DNA of 64,000 nucleotides from Silicimonas sp963779765. GTDB taxonomy: Bacteria; Pseudomonadota; Alphaproteobacteria; Rhodobacterales; Rhodobacteraceae. Under the pieces are notes generated by a model. The model saw only the letters and a program-made list of their open reading frames with translations, was not told where the DNA came from and did no database searches. The stretch covers positions 744,001 through 808,000 of the forward strand of contig CAVZZP010000001.1 of the NCBI GenBank assembly GCA_963779765.1, written 5' to 3'. Of the stretch, positions 54,410 through 64,000 are shown piece by piece (within the stretch, counting starts at the first letter, position 1; each line of letters opens with the position of its first letter). A program made the position numbers and the translations under genes.

Positions 54410-55282
54410 TTAGAGCGCCTCGGCGCCCGAAATGATTTCGATAAGCTCGTTGGTGATGACGGCCTGGCGCGTCCGGTTGTACTGGATCGTCAGCCTGTCG
54501 ATCATGTCGCCTGCGTTTCGCGTCGCGTTGTCCATGGCGCTCATCCGCGCGCCCTGCTCGGACGCCGCGTTCTCGAGCAGCGCGGTAAAGATCTGGGTCG
54601 CGATGCCCCGCGGCAGAAGCTCCCGCAGGATCTCCTCCTCGCCCGGTTCGTAGTCGAACACGGTCGAGCCGGAGCCTGCCTCCTCGCTTGCCTCGAAGGT
54701 CGCCGGAATGATCTGCGTCGCGGTCGGCTTCTGGCTGATGACGCTTTCGAACTCGGCGAAGAAGATCGTGGCGACGTCGAACTCGTCCGCATCGAACCGC
54801 GACAGCACGTCCCGCGCGATATCCTGAGCGTTGGTGTAGCCCAGACGCTTGATGTCCGAGAGGTCGACGTGCCCGACAAGGTGGTTGCCCCAGTCGCGGC
54901 GCATCTGCTCGCGGCCCTTCTTCCCGACGGTCAGCATCTTGACGGTTTTGCCCTGGGCCACAAGCTGTGACGCCCGCGTCTTCGCCAGCCGGACGATCGA
55001 CGAGTTGAAGCCGCCGCACAGCCCCCTTTCCGAGGTCATCACGACCAGAAGATGGGTCTGATCCGATCCCGTGCCCGCCAGAAGACGGGGTCCGCCCTCG
55101 TTCACGCCCTGCGCCAGACCGGCGAGAACGTCGTTGAAGCGCGCAGCGTAGGGCCGCGCGGCCGCCGCCGCCTCTTCCGCACGGCGGAGCTTCGCGGCCG
55201 CGACCATCTGCATGGCCTGCGTGATCTTGCGCGTCGACTTGACCGAATTGATCCGGTTTTTCAAATCCTTGAGGTTGGCCAT
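54410..55282 (-). CDS. atpG: F1 ATP synthase gamma subunit
   Basis: A 290-residue rotor subunit. NLKDLKNRINSVKSTRKITQ opens the N-terminal helix, TSERGLCGGFNSSIVR is the conserved middle block and the C-terminal helix includes SAMDNATRNAGDMIDRLTIQ. Complete and uninterrupted. It lies 24 bases after atpA and 16 before atpD. Confidence 0.96.
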   Translation of the reverse strand: MANLKDLKNRINSVKSTRKITQAMQMVAAAKLRRAEEAAAAARPYAARFNDVLAGLAQGVNEGGPRLLAGTGSDQTHLLVVMTSERGLCGGFNSSIVRLAKTRASQLVAQGKTVKMLTVGKKGREQMRRDWGNHLVGHVDLSDIKRLGYTNAQDIARDVLSRFDADEFDVATIFFAEFESVISQKPTATQIIPATFEASEEAGSGSTVFDYEPGEEEILRELLPRGIATQIFTALLENAASEQGARMSAMDNATRNAGDMIDRLTIQYNRTRQAVITNELIEIISGAEAL

Positions 55283-55306
55283 CTGGGTTTCCTTCCGGCT
55301 TCGGTC

Positions 55307-56845
<1,539 letters not shown>

Positions 56846-57406
56846 TTATCCGACCTCTTTCATCGTGTTCTGGAGTGCCGCGAGCTTCGAGCGGATCGAC
56901 GTGTCGATCATTTTCGAACCCACTTTGACAACTAGTCCGCCGATGAGGCTTTCATCGACGGTGACATTCATTTTGACGTCCTTGCCGACCGAGCTCTTCA
57001 GAGCCTCGGCAAGCGCCGTTTCCTGATCCGCGGTCAGGGCCTTCGCGGCTCGCACCTCGGCGGTCACCTCGCCCTTTTCGTCCGCGATGCGTTCGCGCAG
57101 ACCGGCCAGAAGCTGCGGGACCACGAAGAGCCGACGCTTCGACGCCATCAGGCGGAGGGTATTGGCGAGCATGTCGGTCAGACCCATCTTCGACGCGATG
57201 GCGCCGATGGCGTTGCCCTGCTCCTCGCGGGAGTAGACCGGCGAATGAATAAGGTCGCGGAAGTCGGCGCTGTCCGACAGCGAGGACTCGAGGGTCGCGA
57301 TGTCGCGCTCGAGGTCGTCGAGAGCGTTGCCGTCCCTGGCCAGCTCGAACACCGCCGTCGCATAGCGCGACGCGATGCCGGTGGAGATTGACGCAGATTC
57401 TGACAC
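56846..57406 (-). CDS. atpH: F1 ATP synthase delta subunit
   Basis: A 186-residue peripheral-stalk subunit that joins F1 to F0. ASRYATAVFELARDGNALDD and the C-terminal VDESLIGGLVVKVGSKMIDTSI are typical. GTG 57406 is chosen as start because AAGGGGAC precedes it and longer readings enter the promoter region. First gene of atpHAGDC. Confidence 0.94.
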   Translation of the reverse strand: MSESASISTGIASRYATAVFELARDGNALDDLERDIATLESSLSDSADFRDLIHSPVYSREEQGNAIGAIASKMGLTDMLANTLRLMASKRRLFVVPQLLAGLRERIADEKGEVTAEVRAAKALTADQETALAEALKSSVGKDVKMNVTVDESLIGGLVVKVGSKMIDTSIRSKLAALQNTMKEVG

Positions 57407-57658
57407 GTGTCCCCTTTCCACGTTGGTCGTCGGCGATACCGGTTGGCGGAAGCGTCCGGCACAAAGTCCAAGGCATCCGCAAGGCGCGCCCTCGAACAAA
57501 TCTGCGGTCGTGTAGCAGAGGACTTTCAGCCTCGCAACATGTTGGGGGCCCTGCCCGGCGGGACCGCCACACATGTTTTCAATGGGTTAACGTCGGGTGC
57601 GACCGAATGGACCGCGAAACAATCGGATTTTCGCATCGGGCGGTCACGATTCCCGCTC
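57407..57658. other. Intergenic region upstream of the atp operon
   Basis: This 252-base gap should contain the atp promoter on the minus strand; a TTGCGA followed 17 bases later by TACACG (minus strand, about 57540-57510) is a weak candidate. The plus-strand side receives the 3' end of the methyltransferase gene. I see no hairpin or repeat of note. Confidence 0.35.
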
Positions 57659-58405
57659 TCAGACGGCCTTCGGCTCGGGCGCGGCGATGCCTTCCAGCAC
57701 TCTCAGCGGACGCCGAACCGCCTCGGGCAGGCCCGTCCGAGGCGGCGCGGGGACCTGCTTCGAGACCTCGACGACAAGGACACCGCCGGCGAAACGGTTC
57801 GACACGTGGTTGCCCAGCTTCTCCCAGAACGCGCTTGTCTTCAGCCAGAAGGGTTTGGGACTTGGCGGATGGAAAAGCGCCGCGCTGTGCCGCCTCGGCG
57901 TCAAACCGATGGCCGCCACCATCGCCTCGAGTTGGCCAAGCGAATAAGGCCGCCCGAAACCGAAGGGCGTCACGTCGCGCCGCGACCAAAGGCCAGCGCG
58001 GTTCGGCACGATGAACAGACCCAGGCCCTCGGGCGCCAGCACACGATAGCATTCGTCCAGAAGCGCTATCGGATCCTCGCTCGTCTCCAGACCGTGCAGC
58101 ACCACCAGCCGATCCACGCTGTCGGTCTCGATCGGCCAGAGCTTCTCCTCGCAAAGCACAGAAACGTTATCCATGCCCGCGGGCCAGGGCATTACGCCCT
58201 GCTGGCCCGGCATCAGCGCGATGACCCGCCGCGCCTCCGCGAGGTAGGGCCGAAGCAGCGGTGCCGCGAAGCCGAAGCCCACCACGTTCATGCCACGCGC
58301 CTCGGGCCAGAAGCCCGTCACCTGCTCTCGGATGGCGCGCTGCGCCGTCCGTCCCAGCCGGGTCCGGTAATAGAAAGTCCTGAGGTCGAGCACGTCGAGG
58401 TGCAT
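57659..58405 (-). CDS. Class I SAM-dependent methyltransferase-like protein
   Basis: A 248-residue protein with a Methyltransf_11-like core: VVGFGFAAPLLRPYL in place of the glycine loop, WPIETDSVDRLVVLHGLE (motif II/III region) and LDECYRVLAPEGLGLFIVPNR. The glycine motif is less regular than in typical enzymes. It is divergent from gloB, a pair conserved in Rhodobacteraceae. Substrate unknown. Confidence 0.82.
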   Translation of the reverse strand: MHLDVLDLRTFYYRTRLGRTAQRAIREQVTGFWPEARGMNVVGFGFAAPLLRPYLAEARRVIALMPGQQGVMPWPAGMDNVSVLCEEKLWPIETDSVDRLVVLHGLETSEDPIALLDECYRVLAPEGLGLFIVPNRAGLWSRRDVTPFGFGRPYSLGQLEAMVAAIGLTPRRHSAALFHPPSPKPFWLKTSAFWEKLGNHVSNRFAGGVLVVEVSKQVPAPPRTGLPEAVRRPLRVLEGIAAPEPKAV

Positions 58406-58468
58406 TGCGGCGCGCGGTCCTTTGTCCGACAGTCCGAGGGAAGCATAACCGCAACAAGGGCTGAATCC

Positions 58469-59230
58469 ATGTCATTCGAGATCGTCACCGTTCCCTGCCG
58501 CACGGACAACTACGCCTTCCTCGTCCACGGCAACGGGCGGACCGCTCTTGTGGACGCGCCCGAAGCCGCACCGATTGCGGCAGCGCTGGATGACCGTGGT
58601 TGGACGCTCGACGAGATCTGGATCACCCATCACCACGATGACCACGTCGAAGGCGTGGCCGAACTGTGCGGACGCTACGGCGCAACCGTTCGGGGTGGCG
58701 CCGCCGACGCGCACCGTCTTCCCCCGCTCGACCACGCCCTTGGCGACGGCGACAGCTTCGACTTCGCCGGGTCGACCGTTCAGGTCATGGATGTCTCGGG
58801 CCACACCGTGGGGCACATCGCCTTCTACGTCCCTGACGCCAAGGCCGCCTTCACCGCCGACAGCCTCATGGCGCTTGGCTGCGGCCGCGTCTTCGAGGGC
58901 ACCATGCCGATGATGTGGCAAAGCCTGTCCAAGCTCGCCGCCCTGCCCCGCGACACGACGATCTGCTCGGGCCACGAATACACCGAAGCCAACGGGCGCT
59001 TCGCCCTGACCATCGAGCCCAACAACATCGCCCTGAAGGAACGCCTCCGCATGGTCGCCGAAGCCCGTGAACGCGGCGAGCCGACGGTGCCCTCGAAGCT
59101 CTCGACCGAGCTTGAGACCAATCCTTTCCTCCGGGCGGGCTTGGATCATGTCAAAATGCTCCTAGATATGACCGGACGAAGCGACGCCGAGGTCTTCGGC
59201 GAAATCAGGCGTCGCAAGGATTCGTTCTGA
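58469..59230 (+). CDS. gloB: Hydroxyacylglutathione hydrolase (glyoxalase II)
   Basis: A 253-residue metallo-beta-lactamase-fold hydrolase that splits S-lactoylglutathione to lactate and glutathione. The binuclear metal motif is THHHDDHVEG, followed by SGHTVGHIAFY, FTADSLMALGCGRVFEG and CSGHEYTEANGRFAL. AAGGG precedes ATG 58469. Complete and of normal length. Confidence 0.95.
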   Translation: MSFEIVTVPCRTDNYAFLVHGNGRTALVDAPEAAPIAAALDDRGWTLDEIWITHHHDDHVEGVAELCGRYGATVRGGAADAHRLPPLDHALGDGDSFDFAGSTVQVMDVSGHTVGHIAFYVPDAKAAFTADSLMALGCGRVFEGTMPMMWQSLSKLAALPRDTTICSGHEYTEANGRFALTIEPNNIALKERLRMVAEARERGEPTVPSKLSTELETNPFLRAGLDHVKMLLDMTGRSDAEVFGEIRRRKDSF

Positions 59231-59407
59231 TCTCGCCACAATTTCTCTCGTTTTCCGTAGCAGCGTGAACGCGGGTCCGAAAATGTGAGGCCTTGCGACG
59301 AGAAAAGGCTTGAAGGTTCGGAAATCTAACCGAACTCTAACACTATGAGGCCACGGTCTGGATGGGCCCTCAGCGCCCTCCGACCCTTGTGAAAGGAGCT
59401 TGTGAGC

Positions 59408-61740
59408 GTGCCATCTTTTTCCAAGACGCTCGAGGATGCGATCCATGCGGCGTTGGCGATAGCCAATTCGCGCAGGCATGAACTCGCGACGCTGGAACAT
59501 CTGCTTCTGGCGCTGATCGACGAGCCTGATGCCGCGAAGGTGATGCAGGCCTGTTCGGTCGATCTCGATGAGCTCCGCAAGACGCTCAACGATTTCATCG
59601 ACGACGACCTCTCGAACTCTCGTGACCGAGATCGAAGGGTCCGAAGCCGTTCCGACCGCCGCCTTCCAGCGCGTGATCCAGCGCGCTGCGATCCATGTCC
59701 AGTCTTCGGGCCGGACCGAGGTAACGGGGGCCAACGTCCTCGTCGCCATCTTCGCCGAGCGCGAGTTCGAACGCCGCCTACTTCCTGCAGGAGCAGGACA
59801 TGACGCGGTACGACGCCGTCAACTTCATCGCGCACGGCGTCGCCAAGGATCCGTCCTTCGGCGAAACGCGACCCGTCTCGGGCGCCAATGAGTTCGAGGA
59901 AGAGTCATCCTCCTCCACGTCGGCCTCTGAAGAGGACGGCAAGGAATCCGCCCTGTCCAAGTATTGCGTCGACCTCAACGTCAAGGCGCTCAAGGGCGAC
60001 GTCGATCCGCTGATCGGGCGCGAGCCCGAGGTCGAGCGGTGCGTGCAGGTGCTCTGCCGCCGGCGCAAGAACAACCCGCTTCTCGTCGGCGATCCCGGCG
60101 TGGGCAAGACCGCCATCGCCGAAGGTCTGGCGAAGAAGATCGTCGAGAAGCAGACGCCCGAGGTTCTTCAGGGCGCCACCATCTTCTCGCTCGACATGGG
60201 CGCGCTTCTCGCGGGCACCCGCTATCGCGGCGATTTCGAGGAACGGCTGAAAGCCGTGGTGACCGAGCTTGAGGATCATCCCGACGCAATCCTCTTCATC
60301 GACGAGATCCACACTGTCATCGGTGCCGGCGCCACCTCGGGCGGCGCGATGGACGCTTCGAACCTCCTGAAGCCTGCGCTTCAGGGCGGCAAGCTGCGCT
60401 GCATGGGCTCGACAACCTACAAGGAATTCCGTCAGCACTTCGAAAAGGACCGCGCCCTGTCGCGGCGCTTCCAGAAGATCGACGTGAACGAGCCGACCGT
60501 CGAGGATTCCGTGCAGATCCTGATGGGTATAAAGCCCTACTTCGAGGAGCATCACGGCGTCATCTACACCGACGACGCGGTCCGCACGGCGGTCGAACTT
60601 TCGGCGCGCTACATCAATGACCGCAAGCTGCCCGACAAGGCCATCGACGTCATCGACGAGGCCGGCGCGGCGCAGCATCTCGTGGCGCCCGACAAGCGCG
60701 AAAAGACCATCGACGTCCCGCAGATCGAGAATGTCGTCGCCAAGATCGCGCGCATTCCGCCGAAGAACGTGTCGAAGGACGATGCCGCCGTCCTGCGGGA
60801 CCTCGAAGCCTCGCTCAAGCGAGTCGTGTTCGGGCAGGAACGCGCGATCGAAGCGCTGGCCTCGGCGATCAAGCTCTCGCGCGCCGGACTTCGCGAACCC
60901 GAAAAGCCGATCGGCAACTATCTCTTCGCCGGCCCCACCGGCGTCGGAAAGACCGAGGTCGCAAAGCAGCTTGCTGACACCCTCGGAGTCGAGCTTCTTC
61001 GTTTCGACATGTCGGAGTACATGGAGAAACACGCCGTCAGCCGCCTGATCGGCGCGCCTCCGGGCTATGTCGGTTTCGACCAGGGCGGCCTTCTGACCGA
61101 TGGCGTCGACCAGCATCCGCACTGCGTTCTTCTTCTCGACGAGATCGAAAAAGCGCACCCGGACGTGTTCAACATCCTTCTGCAGGTGATGGACCACGGC
61201 AAGCTGACCGACCACAACGGCCGGCAGGTCGATTTCCGCAACGTGGTCCTCATCATGACCTCGAATGCGGGTGCCTCGGACATGGCGAAGGCCGCAATCG
61301 GCTTCGGCCGCGACCGGCGCGAAGGCGAGGATACCGAGGCGATCGAACGCATGTTCACGCCGGAGTTCCGCAACCGTCTGGACGCGATCATCAGCTTCGC
61401 GCCGCTTCCGAAAGAGGTCATCCTCCAGGTGGTCGAGAAGTTCGTCCTGCAACTGGAAGCGCAGCTCATGGACCGCGGCGTCCATATCGAGCTGACGCGG
61501 CCGGCGGCGGAATGGCTGGCGAACAGGGGCTATGACGACAAGATGGGCGCGCGTCCCCTGGCCCGCGTCATCCAGGAGACGATCAAGAAGCCGCTGGCCG
61601 AAGAGCTTCTCTTCGGCAAGCTCGCCCAGGGCGGCATCGTCAAGGTCGGCGTGAAGGAGGGCAAGCTCGACCTCCGGATCGAGCAGGCGACGAAGCGCAT
61701 CTCGTCGAAGAAGAAGCCTCCGCTTCTTACCGCCGAATAA
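59408..61740 (+). CDS. clpA: ATP-dependent Clp protease ATP-binding subunit ClpA (two frameshifts)
   Basis: The AAA+ unfoldase of ClpAP. Clp_N repeats occupy about residues 1-145; D1 Walker A GDPGVGKT near 226-233, D2 Walker A GPTGVGKT near 508-515, and the ClpP-docking IGF loop in AAIGFGRDR. Two one-base insertions break the N-terminal domain: at 59615 TCGAACTCT stands for TCGACTCT (DLSTLVTEIEGSE), and at 59766 GAGTTCGAAC stands for GAGTCGAAC (AERESNAAYFLQEQDM). Both are GANTC sites. Restored length is 776 residues. GTG 59408 (MPSFSKTLE) is preferred to GTG 59402. No clpS lies directly upstream, where it is often found; the 177-base leader has an inverted repeat GTTCGG/CCGAAC. Confidence 0.94.
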
Positions 61741-61763
61741 CCGCCTGACCGCATTCGTCTTTG

Positions 61764-61794
61764 AAAGCCCCGCCTCGCGCGGGGCTTTCTTTTT
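61764..61794 (+). terminator. Rho-independent terminator of clpA
   Basis: AAAGCCCCGC and GCGGGGCTTT form a perfect 10-bp stem with a five-base loop, followed by CTTTTTT-like CTTTTTGG. It begins 23 bases past the clpA stop. Confidence 0.9.
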
Positions 61795-61843
61795 GGTCGG
61801 TGCCGCTGATAGGCTGACCGCAGAAACGGCAGCGGGGGCAGCC

Positions 61844-62245
61844 ATGCTGAAGCACATCGCGGGACTGGCTCTGGCCGCAGGGGTCGCCATTGCCTGCGCC
61901 CCCGTCAAGACGGTGACGGGCGCCGACCTTTACGACGAGTTCTGCGTGGCCTGTCACGGCACCTCCGGTCGCGGCGATGGACCGGCGGCATCCTCACTCC
62001 CCGTCAGACCCGCCGACCTGACCTCGCTCTCCTCGCGCAACGGCGGACGCTTCCCGATGGCGAGGGTCCTGTCGACCATCGACGGGTACACCCGCGTCCA
62101 GACGGGCACCCATGTCATGCCGGAATTCGGAAGCACCCTCTCGAAGGGCCCGGTCCTGATGGTCGACACCGGCGACGGCATCGCCAGCCCCGTCCCCGCG
62201 CGCCTTCTGGCGCTGGCCCGGCATCTGGAGAACCTTCAGCGCTAG
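61844..62245 (+). CDS. Small c-type cytochrome lipoprotein
   Basis: A 133-residue exported cytochrome with lipobox AIAC (LALAAGVAIACAP), heme-binding CVACHG at about residues 36-41 and a likely axial Met in THVMPEFG. The R-G-D-G-P-A-A and D-L-T-x-L-S segments are typical of small electron-carrier or sensor cytochromes. It would be anchored in the inner or outer membrane facing the periplasm. It follows the clpA terminator, so it has its own promoter; partner oxidase or reductase genes are not here. Confidence 0.88.
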   Translation: MLKHIAGLALAAGVAIACAPVKTVTGADLYDEFCVACHGTSGRGDGPAASSLPVRPADLTSLSSRNGGRFPMARVLSTIDGYTRVQTGTHVMPEFGSTLSKGPVLMVDTGDGIASPVPARLLALARHLENLQR

Positions 62246-62449
62246 GCGGAACCGGCAGGCCCTATTCGTTCGTCGCAGACCCGTTAGTGTTTCGGTCAGG
62301 TCTGCTTCGAGGTCGTGGGGCAATCGCCTTTAGTCATGCTGTGCGAGAGGCGCGTTGAAGACTGCTAAACTGCTGGTCGCAAAACCAGTCTTTGCTATAC
62401 AGCCGAAAGAGCGATCTGTGCGTGACAGGCCGGAACGGAGTAACTGGAA

Positions 62450-62965
62450 GTGCGCATTTGGACCTTAATACTGGTGATAGTGGTGTTTCCTGTTCTTGCT
62501 GTCGCCCGAACGTCCTCAACTGATTGCGGCTTGTTTACAGTTCGCCCAGAAAGTGATGCCCTCGTTCTGGACAAAAGTGGAAATGTGAAGCGTGTAGTAG
62601 GTCCTGGATTACACATTTGCGTGCCAATGGTGGAAACTGTTTGGATTGAAAACACGCTCTTTGAGCGACGTGAGGATGTCGAAATCTGGTGGCCTGAGGA
62701 CCAATGCGTAATCACAGTTTCAGTCTTTTGGAACATCTCCGACCTGGAGGTTTACTATACCAAAGGTCAAGAAGCGGTCGCCGTTTCTGTGATCGAGAAG
62801 CAGGTGCAAGAGGCTCACGAGAATGCAGAGGTTTCTAGCTTTAGTAGAGAGACAATCTCAAACTACCTGCAAATCACCCTTCGTGAGAATCGTGGCGCGT
62901 TCGAGGAGTATGGCGTCAACTTTCTTCGCTCCTTCGCGAGCCTTGAAGACTGTATCCAAGAGTAA
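62450..62965 (+). CDS. SPFH/band-7-like membrane-anchored protein in AT-rich DNA
   Basis: A 171-residue protein with one N-terminal hydrophobic segment (IWTLILVIVVFPVLAVA) and a region resembling the start of HflK/prohibitin-type domains: LVLDKSGNVKRVVGPGLHI, then VETVWIENTLFERREDVEIW and VSVFWNISDLEVYY. The helical second half ends early, shorter than full SPFH proteins (about 250-300). GGAG precedes GTG 62450. Codon use is clearly AT-richer than every neighbour, which suggests recent transfer. The 204-base leader (62246-62449) is also AT-richer and holds a CTGGT/ACCAG hairpin. Confidence 0.6.
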   Translation: MRIWTLILVIVVFPVLAVARTSSTDCGLFTVRPESDALVLDKSGNVKRVVGPGLHICVPMVETVWIENTLFERREDVEIWWPEDQCVITVSVFWNISDLEVYYTKGQEAVAVSVIEKQVQEAHENAEVSSFSRETISNYLQITLRENRGAFEEYGVNFLRSFASLEDCIQE

Positions 62966-63018
62966 GAGCGTGATCAGATCAAATGCCAACCTCTTGTCCC
63001 TATAGCCGACTCCCCCTT

Positions 63019-63053
63019 CCCCAAAAGAAAACGCCGGACCCGAAGGTCCGGCG
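63019..63053 (-). terminator. Rho-independent terminator of the OmpA-family gene
   Basis: CGCCGGACC and GGTCCGGCG form a perfect 9-bp stem with a four-base loop (TTCG on the minus strand), followed on the minus strand by TTTTCTTTTGG. It lies 30 bases past the ompA-family stop. Confidence 0.9.
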
Positions 63054-63082
63054 CTTCCCACTCGTCACTCGTGAAACCGATC

Positions 63083-63745
63083 TCAGTTCGTCGGCGTGAT
63101 CGTGATGTCCACGCGACGGTTCTGCGCGCGACCAGAGGCCGTGGCGTTGGTGGCAATCGGCTGGCTCTCGCCCGCGCCGATGGTCTGGACCCGCGATCCC
63201 GACACGCCCGACGAGCGCAGGACCGAAGACACGGCCAGCGCACGGCGCTCGGACAGGTCCTGGTTGTACGCGGCCGACCCGGTGTTGTCGGTGTGGCCGG
63301 TGACGGTCACGATCGACTGCGGATACTTGTTCAGGCTGTTGGCCAGAACCCGCAGGTCGGAAGAAAGCGTCGCGTTCAAGGTGGCGCTGTCCGTCGCGAA
63401 AAGGATCGCCTCGGGCATCCGCACGATCAGCGCGTTGCCGGTGTTGATCACGTCGATCTGGCCGTTGCCGAAGTCGTTGCGAAGCTCGGCCGCCTGACGG
63501 TCGAGGCTATAGCCGATGGCCGCACCCGCAGCCGCGCCGACCGCAGCACCGACAGCGGCGTTCCGGATCCGGTCGCTGCCGCTTTCACGGGTTCCGCCGA
63601 GAACGGCGCCCACAGCCGCACCCGCAAGAGCACCCTGACGGGTACGCTGGCCATCGGTGCCGGGATAGGTCGAGGGATCGCCACAGGCAGCGAGGGCCAT
63701 GATGCCCGCCGCGCCGACAAGCGTGGAAGTCTTGAAGATAGGCAT
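63083..63745 (-). CDS. OmpA-family outer-membrane lipoprotein
   Basis: A 220-residue Pal/YiaD-like protein. The signal ends with lipobox ALAAC (Cys 21); a glycine-zipper region (AAVGAAVGAAAGAAIGY) follows, then the C-terminal OmpA peptidoglycan-binding domain with VTVTGHTDNTGSAAYNQDLS and the NRRVDITITP end. It anchors the outer membrane to the cell wall. ATG 63745 with AAGGAC is the start. Transcription ends at the hairpin near 63019-63053. Confidence 0.93.
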   Translation of the reverse strand: MPIFKTSTLVGAAGIMALAACGDPSTYPGTDGQRTRQGALAGAAVGAVLGGTRESGSDRIRNAAVGAAVGAAAGAAIGYSLDRQAAELRNDFGNGQIDVINTGNALIVRMPEAILFATDSATLNATLSSDLRVLANSLNKYPQSIVTVTGHTDNTGSAAYNQDLSERRALAVSSVLRSSGVSGSRVQTIGAGESQPIATNATASGRAQNRRVDITITPTN

Positions 63746-63873
63746 GAAGTGTCCTTTTCTTTGCACATCTCGAACGCCGCTATATGCGAAATGTTCCACA
63801 TTGCCAGCGGCCACGTCGGAAAAGCTGGACCTGAACACCCTGCTAGGCAAATTCACGCCTCTGTTATGCCATA

Positions 63874-64000
63874 TCAGGCTGTCTCGGCCGCTTCCCACGC
63901 CAGCATGGCCCGCTTGACCGGAAGCCCCCAGTGATAGCCGCCCAAACCCCCCGACTTGCGCAACGCCCGGTGGCACGGGATCAGCCACGAGATCGGGTTG
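63874..64000 (-). CDS. Methylated-DNA-[protein]-cysteine S-methyltransferase domain, 3' end (Ada/Ogt-type)
   Basis: The last 41 codons run in from the window edge to TGA at 63874-63876. NPISWLIPCHRALRKSGG carries the active-site PCHR Cys that accepts the methyl group from O6-methylguanine, followed by LGGYHWGLPVKRAML. The tail shape, with H-W-G in place of R-W-G, is common in Ada-type fusion proteins, but the N-terminus is outside the window, so Ada and Ogt cannot be separated. Confidence 0.85.
   Translation of the reverse strand, partial: NPISWLIPCHRALRKSGGLGGYHWGLPVKRAMLAWEAAETA

Noticed and set aside
59905..61908. A 667-codon open frame antisense to clpA, and a 655-codon one antisense to the permease/TauE region (5119-7086)
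   Set aside because: Same reasoning: composition-driven antisense frames opposite well-supported genes.

Overview
The window reads as chromosomal DNA of a Rhodobacteraceae (Roseobacter-group) alphaproteobacterium. It is GC-rich throughout and densely packed, with many start and stop codons overlapping by 1-4 bases. It carries ethylmalonyl-CoA pathway genes (ccr, ecm, mch, mcl2), an mdh-sucCDAB-lpd block with an E2 that has two lipoyl domains, an sdhCDAB operon padded with lipoprotein genes, PhaR, an F1-ATPase operon without F0 genes, and a LuxI/LuxR pair. I saw no tRNA, rRNA, CRISPR array, prophage or insertion sequence.

Layout. 1-6117: end of tsaB, rimI, then a BMP-family nucleoside-type ABC importer with a LysE exporter gene between its two permease genes. 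6172-10104: TauE/SafE permease, TIGR02186 protein, SDR, RecD-like helicase. 10144-11719: AHL synthase and LuxR regulator. 11936-16134: ccr and ecm. 16139-24343: a mixed stretch (alpha/beta hydrolase, deoD, DUF1989, CreD, Asp-box protein, YeeE-type sulfur transporter). 24348-32917 on the minus strand: mcl2, an NnrU-family gene, mch, then sdhC-sdhD-sdhA, two small lipoproteins, a methyltransferase-glycosyltransferase fusion, a third lipoprotein, and sdhB. 33205-46610: mdh, a glycosyltransferase, sucC-sucD-DUF805-sucA-sucB, two MAPEG genes and lpd. 46696-52433: pseudo-caspase, phaR, hemC/hemE, MscS channel. 52533-57406: atpHAGDC. 57659-64000: methyltransferase, gloB, clpA, cytochrome c lipoprotein, an AT-rich SPFH-like gene, OmpA lipoprotein, and the end of an Ada/Ogt-type gene.

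The window combines the oxidative branch of the TCA cycle, the ethylmalonyl-CoA route for C2 assimilation, respiration and ATP synthesis. A pair of 10-bp palindromes (TGTGATCACA type), 21 bp apart centre to centre, lies about 110-150 bases upstream of both sdhC and sucC and looks like one shared regulatory site.

Caution for users: at least eleven conserved genes, several of them essential, are interrupted by single-base indels (fourteen in all, thirteen of them insertions). Five fall exactly on GANTC, the CcrM methylation motif of alphaproteobacteria. The simplest explanation is long-read base-calling error at methylated sites, so these genes are annotated here as single genes spanning the frameshift.
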